A stretch of DNA of 64,000 nucleotides from Polyangia bacterium. GTDB taxonomy: Bacteria > Myxococcota_A > Polyangia > Nannocystales > Nannocystaceae. The position numbers and the translations under genes are program-made. Shown piece by piece: positions 28,861 to 39,980 of this stretch; position 1 is the first letter of the stretch; every line of letters begins with the position of its first letter. The stretch covers positions 186,001 through 250,000 of the forward strand of contig JAUIKS010000014.1 of NCBI GenBank assembly GCA_030430565.1, in the 5' to 3' direction. The notes beneath the pieces are model-generated. The model saw nothing but the letters and a program-made list of their open reading frames with translations. It searched no databases and was not told the DNA's origin.

Positions 28861-29622
28861 ATGAGCTCGCTCGCCACGTTCTTCATCGCGTCCCTCGGCG
28901 TCACGCTCGGCGCCCAGCTCCCGGCGGCGCTCGCCAAGCTCGGCGTGATCGAGGGCCCGTTCGAAGCCTACATGCCGCTCGCCATGCTCGGCGCCTTCGG
29001 CCCGCTGCTCGCCGCGCTCTGGCTCTCGCGTCGGCGGGCCGGCGGGGGCGGCGTTCGTGAGCTGTTCCAAAAGAAAGGTCACGGGCGCGTCGCGAGCGTC
29101 TGGTACCTGATCGCGCTCGGCCTCCTGCCGGCGGTCTACTTGAGCGCGGCCGCGGCCGCGCGCCTCCGCGGCGTCGAGCTGCCGTGGTTCTTCCCGCCGG
29201 AGAACGTCCAGCACATCACCGGCGCGCTGATCATCCCGCTCGCCGAGGAGCCCGGGTGGCGGGGCTTCGCGCTCGTCCGGCTCGAGCGTCGCCTGTCGCC
29301 TGTCACCGCCGCGCTCGCGCTCGGCGTCCTCTGGGCGGCGTGGCACACCAACATGTTCATCGTGCAGGACATGGTGAGCCTGTTCCCGGTGCTCGCGCTC
29401 AACCTGGTTGCCGGCAGCGTGCTGTTCAGCTGGCTGTACCGCCGCAGCGAGGGGAGCCTGTGGTGCGCGGTCTTGGCCCACGCCGGCGCCCACCTCTGCA
29501 ACCCCTATCACGCGCTCCCGGGCTCGCCGTCGACGCTCTACTGGTACACGGGCGCCACGTGCGTGTGGGCGGTCTTGGTCGTCGCGCTCGATCGACGCGC
29601 GTGGACCAGCCCGCCGTTTTGA
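28861..29622 (+). CDS. CPBP (CAAX/Abi) family intramembrane metalloprotease
   Basis: A 253-residue polytopic membrane protein with about seven hydrophobic segments. The three family motifs are present: EExxxR as AEEPGWRGFA (near 127), FxxxH-like WAAWHTNMF, and HxxxN-like LAHAGAHLCN. These form the intramembrane glutamate/histidine metal site of Rce1-type proteases. The bacterial substrate is unknown; some members process bacteriocins or signalling proteins. Translation is probably coupled to the zinc-ribbon gene. Confidence 0.87.
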   Translation: MSSLATFFIASLGVTLGAQLPAALAKLGVIEGPFEAYMPLAMLGAFGPLLAALWLSRRRAGGGGVRELFQKKGHGRVASVWYLIALGLLPAVYLSAAAAARLRGVELPWFFPPENVQHITGALIIPLAEEPGWRGFALVRLERRLSPVTAALALGVLWAAWHTNMFIVQDMVSLFPVLALNLVAGSVLFSWLYRRSEGSLWCAVLAHAGAHLCNPYHALPGSPSTLYWYTGATCVWAVLVVALDRRAWTSPPF

Positions 29623-29688
29623 CGCGGCCGAGGCGGCGTCACTCCAGCGCGCGCAGCTCGTCGAGGACCGCGGTGGTGCAGATCGGGA

Positions 29689-29940
29689 TCATCGGACGTC
29701 ACCGTCGTTGTCGCGGTCGGGGCAGCCGTCCTCGTCTTCGAAGCCGTCGAGATCCTCGGGCGAGCAGCAGCAGCGATCGCGCGCGTCGTCGATGCCGTCG
29801 CCGTCTTCGTCCGGCGGCTCGCGCGGCGCCTCGACCCGCGCGGTCTTGATCGGCGTCGTCGTCGGCTCGCGTGACGACGACGCCGGGGCGCAGGCGGTCA
29901 ACGCCGCGAGCAGCAGCGCCGAATATGTCCGAGCGGTCAC
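29689..29940 (-). CDS. small lipoprotein with a TSP3-like calcium motif
   Basis: An 83-residue lipoprotein starting at GTG 29940, six nt after TACACT. The signal ends LTAC. The mature part carries DEDGDGIDDARDRC and a second FEDEDGCPDRDNDGD stretch, like the TSP3 region that precedes OmpA domains, but no OmpA domain follows. It may be a free-standing calcium-binding surface peptide or a remnant. Confidence 0.65.
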   Translation of the reverse strand: MTARTYSALLLAALTACAPASSSREPTTTPIKTARVEAPREPPDEDGDGIDDARDRCCCSPEDLDGFEDEDGCPDRDNDGDVR

Positions 29941-29992
29941 GCCCCTAGTGTACGCGACGCTCGATTGAGGTGAGCCCCTCGCCTGCGCCGAG

Positions 29993-31846
29993 CTATTGCT
30001 CGAAGCAGTAGATCGGGTTCACCCACCCGCACGACCCGCCGTTGCAGATGTCGGTCCAGCCGTGATCGGTGCGGTTGAACAGGCCGTGGTGACCGGGGCC
30101 GACGCCGTCCCAGGTCCAGCCTTGGCAGGTGTCGCCGCCGTCCGCCTTCGTGCCGGCGGTCGTCGTGTTCGTCCACACGGACTCCTCGAGGACGAGGCAC
30201 GGGCTCCCGAGCGGACCGGGGTTGCCGAACTCGTCGAGCTCGATCGCCGCGTCGAGGCTGCCGTCGGTGAGGTCGGCCCAGTTATCGGCGATCTTGACGC
30301 CGTCGACGCGCACGTAGCGGCCGCCCCAGTGGGTGAAGCGGGCGCTGGGGGAGGTCGTGAAGGTCGACAGCCACGCGAAGTAGGTGCCGGGCAGGCCGGC
30401 CTGCTCAGCGAGCTGCTGGCAGCTCGCGTCAGCGCCGTCGAGGCCGCCCATGTCGCCCGTGAACATCAGGCTGGTGACGAACGCGAGCTTGTCCTCGAAC
30501 ACGCACTGCGAGGAGCAGCCGTCGTCGTCGACTAGGTTGCCGTCGTCGCAGTCCTCGACGCCCTCGAACACCAGGCCGTCGCCGCAGACCGCCTTCGCGC
30601 AGGCGTTGGTGCAGCCGTCGTTGTTGAGGTTGTTGCCGTCGTCGCACTCCTCGACGCCGAGCTGGACTACGCCGTCGCCGCAGACCGCGACCGTGCAGGC
30701 GTTGAGGCACTCGTCGTGGTCGATGTCGTTGCCGTCGTCGCACTCCTCGACGCCCTCCTGCACGAAGCCGTCGCCGCAGACCGCGAGCTGGCAGGAGCTG
30801 GTGCAGTCGTCGGTGTCGATCGCGTTGGCGTCGTCGCACTCCTCGACGCCGACGTGCACGATCCCGTCGCCGCAGAAGGTCAGGGTGCACTCCGTGGTGC
30901 AGAAGTCGTTGTCGAGGCCGTTGGCGTCGTCGCACTCCTCGACGCCCTCGTGGACGTGGCCGTCGCCGCAGGTCGCCCACTGACAGAACTCGGTGCACTC
31001 GTCGCTGTTGAGCTGGTTGGCGTCGTCGCACTCCTCGCCCTGCTGGACGAAGCCGTCGCCGCAGCTGGCGAGGGTGCAGGCGTTGGTGCAGCCGTCGTTG
31101 TTGTCGTCGTTGCCGTCGTCGCAGCCCTCGACGCCGAGCTGGACTACGCCGTCGCCGCAGCTGGCGAGCTCGCAGCTGGTGAGGCAGCCGTCAGTGTCGT
31201 CGTCGTCGCCGTCGTCACAGGCCTCGACGCCCTCGTGCACGAAGCCGTCGCCGCACGACGGGAGCTCGCAGCTGTCGAGGCAGTCGTCGGTGTTGTCGTC
31301 GTCGCCGTCGTCGCAGGCCTCGACGTCCTGCTGGATGAAGCCGTCGCCGCAGACCGGGAGCGTGCAGACCGGCGTGCAGTCGTTGTTGTCCATCCCTTGG
31401 TGCTCGCACTCCTCGCCGGGCTGGATGAAGCCGTCGCCGCAGGCCGCGAGCTCGCAGTCGTTGGTGCAGTCGTCGGTGTTGTCGTCGTTGCCGTCGTCGC
31501 AGCCCTCGCCGTCGTCGACGACGCCGTCGCCGCAGAAGGACCCGCCGGTGCTGTCGTCGGTCTCGCTCGAACCGCTCGTGAGCGTGGGCTCAGTCCCGGA
31601 CTCGGTCGTGCTGTCGGTGCCGGAGTCGGTCTCGCCCGAGCCCGTCTCGGTCGCGCTCGTGACGGTGGCGAAGGTCGCGTTGGTCGCGTCGGTCGAGCCG
31701 TCAGTGCCGTCGGAGGCCGTCGGGGGCGGCGGGTAGTGGGTGTCGCCCGGGGTGTCGTCCGTGTTGCAGGCGGGCAGGGTGAGCGCGGCGATCAGGCCGA
31801 GCGCGGCGGCGCGCGTGATGGAGGTGCTGTATAGGTAACGCATCAT
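29993..31846 (-). CDS. DUF4215 Cys-rich repeat lipoprotein with lectin-like C-domain
   Basis: A 617-residue surface lipoprotein with signal LIAALTLPAC and a Ser/Thr/Glu linker. It then has about twelve copies of a unit of roughly 30 residues, C-G-D-G-x-x-x-x-G-x-E-x-C-D-D-G-N-x-x-x-x-D-x-C-x-x-x-C, the myxobacterial DUF4215 Cys-rich repeat. The last 165 residues (LAFVTSLMFTGDMGG onward) resemble the DUF1554 C-type-lectin-like domain, with conserved Trp and Cys. It is probably a long disulfide-bonded stalk presenting a binding domain. Confidence 0.88.
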   Translation of the reverse strand: MMRYLYSTSITRAAALGLIAALTLPACNTDDTPGDTHYPPPPTASDGTDGSTDATNATFATVTSATETGSGETDSGTDSTTESGTEPTLTSGSSETDDSTGGSFCGDGVVDDGEGCDDGNDDNTDDCTNDCELAACGDGFIQPGEECEHQGMDNNDCTPVCTLPVCGDGFIQQDVEACDDGDDDNTDDCLDSCELPSCGDGFVHEGVEACDDGDDDDTDGCLTSCELASCGDGVVQLGVEGCDDGNDDNNDGCTNACTLASCGDGFVQQGEECDDANQLNSDECTEFCQWATCGDGHVHEGVEECDDANGLDNDFCTTECTLTFCGDGIVHVGVEECDDANAIDTDDCTSSCQLAVCGDGFVQEGVEECDDGNDIDHDECLNACTVAVCGDGVVQLGVEECDDGNNLNNDGCTNACAKAVCGDGLVFEGVEDCDDGNLVDDDGCSSQCVFEDKLAFVTSLMFTGDMGGLDGADASCQQLAEQAGLPGTYFAWLSTFTTSPSARFTHWGGRYVRVDGVKIADNWADLTDGSLDAAIELDEFGNPGPLGSPCLVLEESVWTNTTTAGTKADGGDTCQGWTWDGVGPGHHGLFNRTDHGWTDICNGGSCGWVNPIYCFEQ

Positions 31847-31884
31847 AATGAGTCGCCGCGGAACGACGCGGCGCCTGTATTTTT

Positions 31885-31904
31885 ACATGTCTTTATAGAC
31901 ATGT
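31885..31904. promoter_or_regulatory. palindromic box ACATGTC-TTTATA-GACATGT
   Basis: Perfect 7-bp arms around TTTATA, 38 bp upstream of the DUF4215 lipoprotein start. Related boxes precede several other genes in the window, so it is a candidate operator or promoter element. Confidence 0.55.
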
Positions 31905-32035
31905 CTTTTAAGCGGCTGAGCGCGCGGCCGCGGCGCGACGGCTGGGGGCGCGAGGCGGCGATCTCGTGGGCCGGGCGGCGCGGTCGGGGGCTGGAGGCGA
32001 CGCGTGTCGTGACGTCCGTCGTGGCGTCGAGCGTC

Positions 32036-34936
<2,901 letters not shown>

Positions 34937-34949
34937 GTAGGCCGAGAAC
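34937..34949. repeat. left att core (attL of element A)
   Basis: GTAGGCCGAGAAC is identical to 55890-55902. On the kinase coding strand it reads G TTC TCG GCC TAC, encoding the Phe-Ser-Ala-Tyr just after the glycine-rich loop. Confidence 0.88.
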
Positions 34950-35151
34950 TACCCCACAACTCAACCTGGTCTCGTGGCCACTTCCGGCAGTACGCTGTTT
35001 TCGTCACCTCCGGCCGCGAGACCAGGCTTTTTCGTGGTTTGCCGACTACGCGGAGAGCCGCGCCGGGACGCCAGATTCTGCGAAGTCCGTGGCACATAGC
35101 GGGCACATCGCGTGAACTCGCTTCCGCTTCACAGATCTGAGGGTCTGACGA

Positions 35152-35595
35152 CTACCGGCGACCATTCGTCAGGGCGTAGATGAGGCTCCCGATGACGACG
35201 CCCGTCGCACTTCCGATAACCACTTGTGCGCCACGGTTTCCGTTGACGGCGTCCTTTGCAAGCCTGGTCGCAAACGCGGCAAGCTGCTGCATAGGATCCG
35301 ACGCGTGAGGACCGGCGGAGCCTTGCCTATACGACGTGCGAGGATCGGCGGAGCGTCGACCGTACGACGCGTTCTCATTGTAGCTGGGGCGTCGTCGTCG
35401 ACGAGCTTCTTTCGGTACCTCGAGCAACACGTCGCGCGCTTCGTTGATACGCCTCAGGCGGATCCCCGCGATCTCCTTACCCTGATGCTTGTCGGGATGA
35501 AGCACCGACGCCCACTCCCGATAGATGGTTCGTATCTGCTTGTCGGACGGGAGGTCCTCGAGGCCGAGCAGGGTCAAAGCTTCGTCGATCGTCAC
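35152..35595 (-). CDS. J-domain (DnaJ-like) protein with C-terminal membrane segment
   Basis: A 147-residue protein from GTG 35595, with AGGTGG eight nt upstream; a longer TTG start at 35646 is less likely. The N-terminal 70 residues form a J-domain with HPD in VLHPDKHQG, so it should stimulate an Hsp70 ATPase. An Arg/Ser/Tyr-rich linker follows. The C-terminus has one hydrophobic helix (VVIGSATGVVIGSLIYAL), which suggests a tail-anchored co-chaperone. It lies 73 bp downstream of the XRE/TM gene on the same strand, and the two are probably an operon of paired membrane-bound proteins. Confidence 0.82.
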   Translation of the reverse strand: MTIDEALTLLGLEDLPSDKQIRTIYREWASVLHPDKHQGKEIAGIRLRRINEARDVLLEVPKEARRRRRPSYNENASYGRRSADPRTSYRQGSAGPHASDPMQQLAAFATRLAKDAVNGNRGAQVVIGSATGVVIGSLIYALTNGRR

Positions 35596-35668
35596 GGTTT
35601 CACCACCTGTAGGCTCGATTCTCCCGTGAAGCGCTCTTGCCGACAAGCTCTGCCCGAGGACGCGCTGT

Positions 35669-36595
35669 CTACTTCTTCGGAGTTCGATACGCGAAGTAGG
35701 CGATTGTTCCGGTAGCAGCGACGCCGAGACCGAACATGCCGAGTAGTGCCCCGGGCCCGTACCGCTTCTGACCGAGCTGCTGCATGTGCTCGTACTCGCG
35801 CTGCTTCAACGCCGCCTCTGCTTCCGCCCGCGCTCGTCTTTCAGCATCGTGCTGGTTCTGGAGCTGCTCGATACGCTCGCGCTCCGCATCACGCTTCTGC
35901 TCGGCTTGGCGCGCACGCTCGCGCTCCGCATCGCGCTGTTGCTCGGCTTGGCGCGCCCGCTCGCGTTCCGTCTCCTGTTGCTCCTCTGCGCGACGAGCAC
36001 GCTCCTTGCCTTCGTTCACCTGCTCACGCCAGTCATGTGGTCTCGCTCCACCGTGCTGAAAATTTGAGTCTCCGCGCGCCCGGTCGCGCGTCGCCTCATC
36101 ATTGCCGTTCACGACCCGAAAACGCGGTCCCGCCGAAGAGCGCCCCGCACCACCGGCGGCTCGTGCATGTCGTGTGCGCGTGCCCGCACGCGCGACGAGG
36201 CGCACCTCGTCGCTCAGCCCAAGGCCCACGACCACGTCATCGACGAGGTCGAGCTTCGGGTTCTTGTGCTTTCCCGTGAGCAAGCGACTGATCACGGAGC
36301 GGTCGCGCCCAAGTCGTTCGGCGAAGGCGGCCTTGGTCAAGCCCGTCAGCTCAAAACTACGAGCGAGCGCCGAGATCACCGCGTCGCCGGTCATCTCCGG
36401 CGCGAACGGGAACGCGGCCTCGCAGCCGCGAGCGAGATCGAGATAGAGCGTGAGGGTGGGGTTCGATTCCGCGTCGTTGAAGATGCTCTTGACGTGGTTC
36501 GGATCGTGATTCGACGCGAGCGCGACTTCTTCCGGCGTCTTGCCCGTGTCTCGAATCCACTTGGCAAGCTCTACGATCCAGCGCCGGGCACTCAC
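35669..36595 (-). CDS. double XRE-HTH, coiled-coil, tail-anchored DNA-binding protein
   Basis: A 308-residue protein from GTG 36595, six nt after TACGGT. The N-terminal 65 residues look like one helix-turn-helix (TPEEVALASNHDPNHVKSIF). A clearer XRE/Cro-type HTH follows at about 85-125 (LTKAAFAERLGRDRSVISRLL). Residues about 190-270 form a charged coiled coil with heptad-like repeats of RARQAEQQRDAERE. The last 35 residues hold a hydrophobic helix (GALLGMFGLGVAATGTIAYFAY) and a short basic tail. A DNA-binding protein tethered to the membrane beside an array of palindromes suggests DNA anchoring, segregation or membrane-linked regulation (inference). Confidence 0.82.
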   Translation of the reverse strand: MSARRWIVELAKWIRDTGKTPEEVALASNHDPNHVKSIFNDAESNPTLTLYLDLARGCEAAFPFAPEMTGDAVISALARSFELTGLTKAAFAERLGRDRSVISRLLTGKHKNPKLDLVDDVVVGLGLSDEVRLVARAGTRTRHARAAGGAGRSSAGPRFRVVNGNDEATRDRARGDSNFQHGGARPHDWREQVNEGKERARRAEEQQETERERARQAEQQRDAERERARQAEQKRDAERERIEQLQNQHDAERRARAEAEAALKQREYEHMQQLGQKRYGPGALLGMFGLGVAATGTIAYFAYRTPKK

Positions 36596-36634
36596 GCGGT
36601 CACCGTAAGTCGTCGTCCGTGTCTCGCAAGGGCC

Positions 36635-36656
36635 GGCGACACGATTTCGTGTCGCC
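36635..36656. promoter_or_regulatory. inverted repeat upstream of the XRE/TM gene
   Basis: Perfect 10-bp arms, GGCGACACGA and TCGTGTCGCC, around TT. It lies 40 bp upstream of the XRE/TM start and contains CACGA/TCGTG, resembling the array boxes further upstream. Candidate autoregulatory operator. Confidence 0.6.
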
Positions 36657-36801
36657 GAGCGCTGGAGCGCACGGGCGGCGAACAGGTGAGCGCAAATGGT
36701 CCGCGCCTGGATATGTCCGGTGGTTCACCCCGGAGTCGGCCGTTCGACATGTCTTCTCGTGCAGGCTCGCCGGCCGCCTCCGGCCCGCTCAGGACCCGCT
36801 G

Positions 36802-37202
36802 CACGCCGTGCCTGCGCTCGAACGCAAGTGCGCTCGCGCGAGACACAAGCGCCCGGAGTCTACGCGCGACTCCATGAGGGGAGCACACACCGTGCCGCGC
36901 TCGACGGCACGACGTGTCGGGGAACCTCGCACGGCGTGTCGTGGAGCGCTGCACGCCGTGTCGTGCTGCTCCGCGCGCGGGCACGATCCGGCGAGAGGTA
37001 CCGAGGCTGGCGATGGCTCATCGCCCCGATCTCCCGCGGGCTCAGCACGCGTGCAGGAGGGCGCGGCACGGCCGTGCGTCGGGCGACAGCACGCCGTGTG
37101 GGGCGTGTGCTCGTCCGAGACACGCCGTGTCACGGCCGAACGCACGCGTGCAGCGCGGGACGACACGCGTCGGCTCGACCCTCGTCCTTCGGTCACGCCG
37201 TG
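36802..37202. repeat. helically phased array of twelve CACG-n-CGTG palindromes
   Basis: Boxes at 36802, 36886, 36908, 36930, 36952, 37046, 37067, 37090, 37121, 37143, 37164 and 37194 follow CACG(C/A/G)CGTG or the 8- or 10-bp variants CACGCGTG and CACGGCCGTG; two (36886, 37164) have one mismatch. Four consecutive starts are exactly 22 bp apart. Other centre-to-centre gaps are about 21-22, 31, 84 and 93 bp, close to whole helical turns. No convincing protein is encoded here. This looks like a protein-binding array (operator cluster, centromere or origin) for the adjacent XRE protein. Confidence 0.75.
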
Positions 37203-37708
37203 CGACTTGGCGCTGCTCGCGTCCGCTCGCTACCGACGGACCGCTCAGGTGGTTGACGCGGTAGGATGTAGGACAAGGTCGAATGGTCAGCCGTGGGAAG
37301 CGCGGCCGAGGGCACCGCTCAGCTCTCGGTCGCCGAGACTTGTGGGTTACGCCCCATGTCCGAGAGCCGTGAGCGGAGCTCGCCTGGGAGGAGCGCTCCT
37401 GGAGCGACATGTCGAACGAACTCCAGCTCTACGCTGTGAGCCTGAAGCGGGGAGGGTCGAGTTCGCGCGGGACCGCGGTACGGGCGCGTTTTTCCGTATG
37501 ACGGAAAATGCAGAATATGTCTCTATGAGCATGTCTAAATTTCGATGAGCGGCGTTCGGGCGTATCGCGAATCCCTTGCACTCCGCGGACGACTCCGATA
37601 ACCTCGCCGTCCGCGTGAACGCTGACGCTACGTTTGTTGAGTTCCGACCCCGCGCGCAAGCGCGAGACGACGTCGTCGCGGGGTCGGAGTTTGACAAGGA
37701 GCGTAAGT
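37203..37708. other. non-coding stretch upstream of the small lipoprotein
   Basis: About 500 bp without a supported gene. At 37502-37528 it contains ATGTCTCTATGAGCATGTC, a variant of the ACATGTC-TTTATA-GACATGT box. Open frames here have no codon bias. Confidence 0.45.
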
Positions 37709-37813
37709 ATGAAGACGCGAACATTCCGTCTGTGGGCCATTGCCTTGGCAGCGGTCACGACGGCGTGCACCGTCGGACACCTCGTCTTCGAGGTGGTCCC
37801 GATGTTCAACTAG
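37709..37813 (+). CDS. small 34-residue lipoprotein
   Basis: ATG 37709 is preceded by a strong AAGGAG eight nt upstream. The peptide begins MKTRTFRLWAIALAAVTTAC and ends in TAG at 37811. It is a complete lipoprotein signal (n-region KTR, hydrophobic core, lipobox T-T-A-C) followed by only 14 mature residues (TVGHLVFEVVPMFN). Such short lipopeptides include entry-exclusion-like or lysis proteins on mobile elements (analogy only). It was found by reading, and it is too short for usual gene callers. Confidence 0.65.
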   Translation: MKTRTFRLWAIALAAVTTACTVGHLVFEVVPMFN

Positions 37814-37904
37814 GTCACACGGAGAACCTGAGAGATCCGTGGGGTAGGGCGGCGACCTCCGCTCATGTTCTTAAAGAGATGGAAGCTGATATCCAATAGA
37901 CGAC

Positions 37905-38230
37905 CAGGGCATGGCCCTGACTCAGCGACGTATTCCGCACGGGATCGCGTAGCTACGGCCCATTCGTCCATCGACGAGAAAACGTAGCCTGAGAACGCCG
38001 CGCTGCGACGCCGGGTTCTCACCCCCGCAAGGTCGCCCTCTGGCTCGCCTTGCCCGGCGCGACGGAGGTACATTCGCACCTGACCTCGCGTTCCGCTTTA
38101 CGAATTCGGCCTCTGGATCACCCACTACGAATCCAGAGAAGCCCCCCGCTGGTATCGGGGGGAGCGACAACAGAATCCAACCCGATCGGTGTTCAGGGCC
38201 CAGGCGGACGCGCCTGGGCCCTGAGTTTTT
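37905..38230 (+). ncRNA. candidate structured RNA ending in a strong terminator
   Basis: At least six local stem-loops follow one another: CAGGGC/GCCCTG (37905-37919), GCTACG/CGTAGC (about 37951-37988), TGAGAAC/GTTCTCA (about 37990-38021), GAGGT/ACCTC (38065-38087), CTCTGGAT/ATCCAGAG (38111-38138) and CCCCCCG/CGGGGGG (38142-38162). Then comes a 14-bp terminator. A 40-residue frame (ATG 37865) and minus-strand frames exist but lack good starts. It may be a regulatory RNA or a long 3' UTR of the small lipoprotein. No known RNA family was recognised. Confidence 0.4.
38193..38230 (+). terminator. rho-independent terminator, 14-bp stem
   Basis: Stem TCAGGGCCCAGGCG/CGCCTGGGCCCTGA with a GACG loop, followed by GTTTTT. 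The T run is on the plus strand, so it ends transcription coming from the small-lipoprotein/RNA region and insulates the kinase gene at 38437. Confidence 0.88.
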
Positions 38231-38436
38231 GTGACTCGCGCTGGCGAATCACGAGCGACAAGCCGCTTGGGAACTGCGCGCCCGCGCCCGTGATCGAGAC
38301 GCTGAGCAGCGCGAGCCCGCGCAGGATCGGCTTCCCGGGAGCCTCCGCACGTGTTTACGCGATCGAGTCATGGCGGCGCGAGCCGCGACCTTGGTGGTAG
38401 AGTCACGAGGCGCGCGCAACCGCGCGGCCTGCCAGA

Positions 38437-39954
38437 ATGTCCTCAACGCCACGGACACACCTCACCCCGGTTGACGCCAAGATCGACGAGCCGCGCATCG
38501 GCTTCGCGCCGCGCTGCGAGCTGGTCGGCCGCACGATCCGCGGCAAGTACCGCGTCCTCGAGCACATCGGCCAGGGCGGGCTCGCGGATGTCTTTGAGGT
38601 CCGGTACATCCCCGGCGCGTGCCGGCTGGCCATGAAGGTGCTGCGACCGGACGCGAGCGCGGAGGACAGGCGGCGCTTCCAGCACGAGTTCCGCACGCTC
38701 CTGCACCTCGATCACCCGGGCCTCGTGCGCGTGGTCGACTACGACCAGCTCGCGTCCGGCCAGCCGTTCTTCACCATGGAGCTGCTGCGCGGTCGCAGCC
38801 TCGAGCGCGCGTTCGACCTCGGCGAGCGCGTCGCGCCCGAGCGCGTGATTCGAATCGCCAAGCAGGTGTGCTCGATCCTCGCCGCGCTGCACCGGCAGCG
38901 CATCATCCACCGCGACATCAAGCCCGCGAACCTGTTTCTGCTCGATCCGACAGGCGACGATCCCCGCGATCGCGTCAAGGTGCTCGACCTCGGCATCGTC
39001 CGGCTGACGACGGGCTACTACGAGGCCGCCAGCAACGTGCTCGAGCTGACGCCGCAACACGAGCGGCTGCGTACACGGCCTGGCTTCATCCTCGGGACCC
39101 CGGGATACATCGCGCCCGAGTGCGCGCGGGGGGAGAACTCCGTGAAGCGGGACGTGTTCTCGGTCGGCGTCACGATGTATCGCCTGCTCACGGGCAAGCG
39201 CGCGTTCCCGACGAACGATCCTTCGCACGTCCCGATCACGGAGTACGTGCCCGACGCCCCAGAGGGCTTGGCCGAGCTGGTCGATCGGGCGCTCGCCGGG
39301 GAGCCTGACGAGCGTTTCGAGTCGATCGAGGCGATGGCGGCAGCGCTGGACGTAGTGCTCGAGACGAGCACCGCGCGGATGCATACGCCGATCGGGGACA
39401 GCGCGACGCCTCGGCGCTGGCCGTACATGCTCGGCAGCTTCCTGCTGGGCGCGCTCACGGCGGCCACGCCGCTCATGTGCGCGCATCGTGCCGATCGCTC
39501 GAGAGCCGAGAGCCCCGGGGATGAGGCGGTCGCTGAGCCGCCACCCGCGAAGGCGAGCCGGGACCTGGCGGAGAAGTCATCTACGCCCGCGCCCCCGGCC
39601 GCGGACATGGGGACGAGAGAACCGAAGGACAGCACCGAAGCCGACCAGCGCCCCGAGACGCCAACGTCACCCGCCCGCGCCGCTCGATCGGGAGACAAGC
39701 CAACGCCCCGGGACGCATTCCGTCGCGCGATGACGGGCGCGTCGGGGTCGATCGACGTCTGTCTACGCGGCGCGGAGCTCGAGCCGGCCCCGCTCACCGT
39801 GCGCGCCCGCCTCGAGCGCGGACGCGTCGCGGACGTCACGCTGTCCGGGCCGGCCTTACCCGCGATCGTGGACGTGTGCCTGCGCGACACGATCGCCAAG
39901 ATCCCGTTTCCCGATTCACTCAACGGCACGTTCACGCACCGCTTCACGTCCTGA
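38437..39954 (+). CDS. Ser/Thr protein kinase, membrane-spanning, with AgmX/TonB-like extracytoplasmic domain
   Basis: A 505-residue kinase. Kinase domain about 35-305: IGQGGLADVFEV loop, catalytic Lys in LAMKVL, HRDIKPAN, DLG instead of DFG (VKVLDLGIVRL), GTPGYIAPE. One TM helix near 330-348 (MLGSFLLGALTAATPLM) is followed by a Pro/Glu/Ala linker. A C-terminal domain with two Cys (IDVCLRG...VDVCLRDTIAKIPFP) resembles the AgmX/PglI TonB-C-like fold. It is probably a sensor kinase signalling across the membrane. The gene is followed after 26 bp by a two-TM protein; a related two-TM gene lies next to the split kinase at 56218, so the pairing recurs. Confidence 0.88.
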   Translation: MSSTPRTHLTPVDAKIDEPRIGFAPRCELVGRTIRGKYRVLEHIGQGGLADVFEVRYIPGACRLAMKVLRPDASAEDRRRFQHEFRTLLHLDHPGLVRVVDYDQLASGQPFFTMELLRGRSLERAFDLGERVAPERVIRIAKQVCSILAALHRQRIIHRDIKPANLFLLDPTGDDPRDRVKVLDLGIVRLTTGYYEAASNVLELTPQHERLRTRPGFILGTPGYIAPECARGENSVKRDVFSVGVTMYRLLTGKRAFPTNDPSHVPITEYVPDAPEGLAELVDRALAGEPDERFESIEAMAAALDVVLETSTARMHTPIGDSATPRRWPYMLGSFLLGALTAATPLMCAHRADRSRAESPGDEAVAEPPPAKASRDLAEKSSTPAPPAADMGTREPKDSTEADQRPETPTSPARAARSGDKPTPRDAFRRAMTGASGSIDVCLRGAELEPAPLTVRARLERGRVADVTLSGPALPAIVDVCLRDTIAKIPFPDSLNGTFTHRFTS

Positions 39955-39980
39955 GCGCGAAACGGTACGCTCGAGGCATC

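Noticed and set aside
36802-37202. CRISPR array
   Set aside because: The repeated unit is an 8-10 bp palindrome with 12-22 bp gaps, too short for CRISPR repeats and spacers, and no cas gene is near.
36619-37548. Several overlapping frames of 60-300 codons in the palindrome array
   Set aside because: They are Arg/His/Thr-rich readings of the CACG-n-CGTG repeats on both strands, without codon bias, start context or known motifs.
37922-38170. Possible tmRNA or coding gene on the minus strand (CTCTGGATTCG near 38130)
   Set aside because: The short resemblance to a tmRNA 5' end is not backed by a tRNA-like domain or a tag ending in Ala-Ala, and the terminator faces the plus strand.
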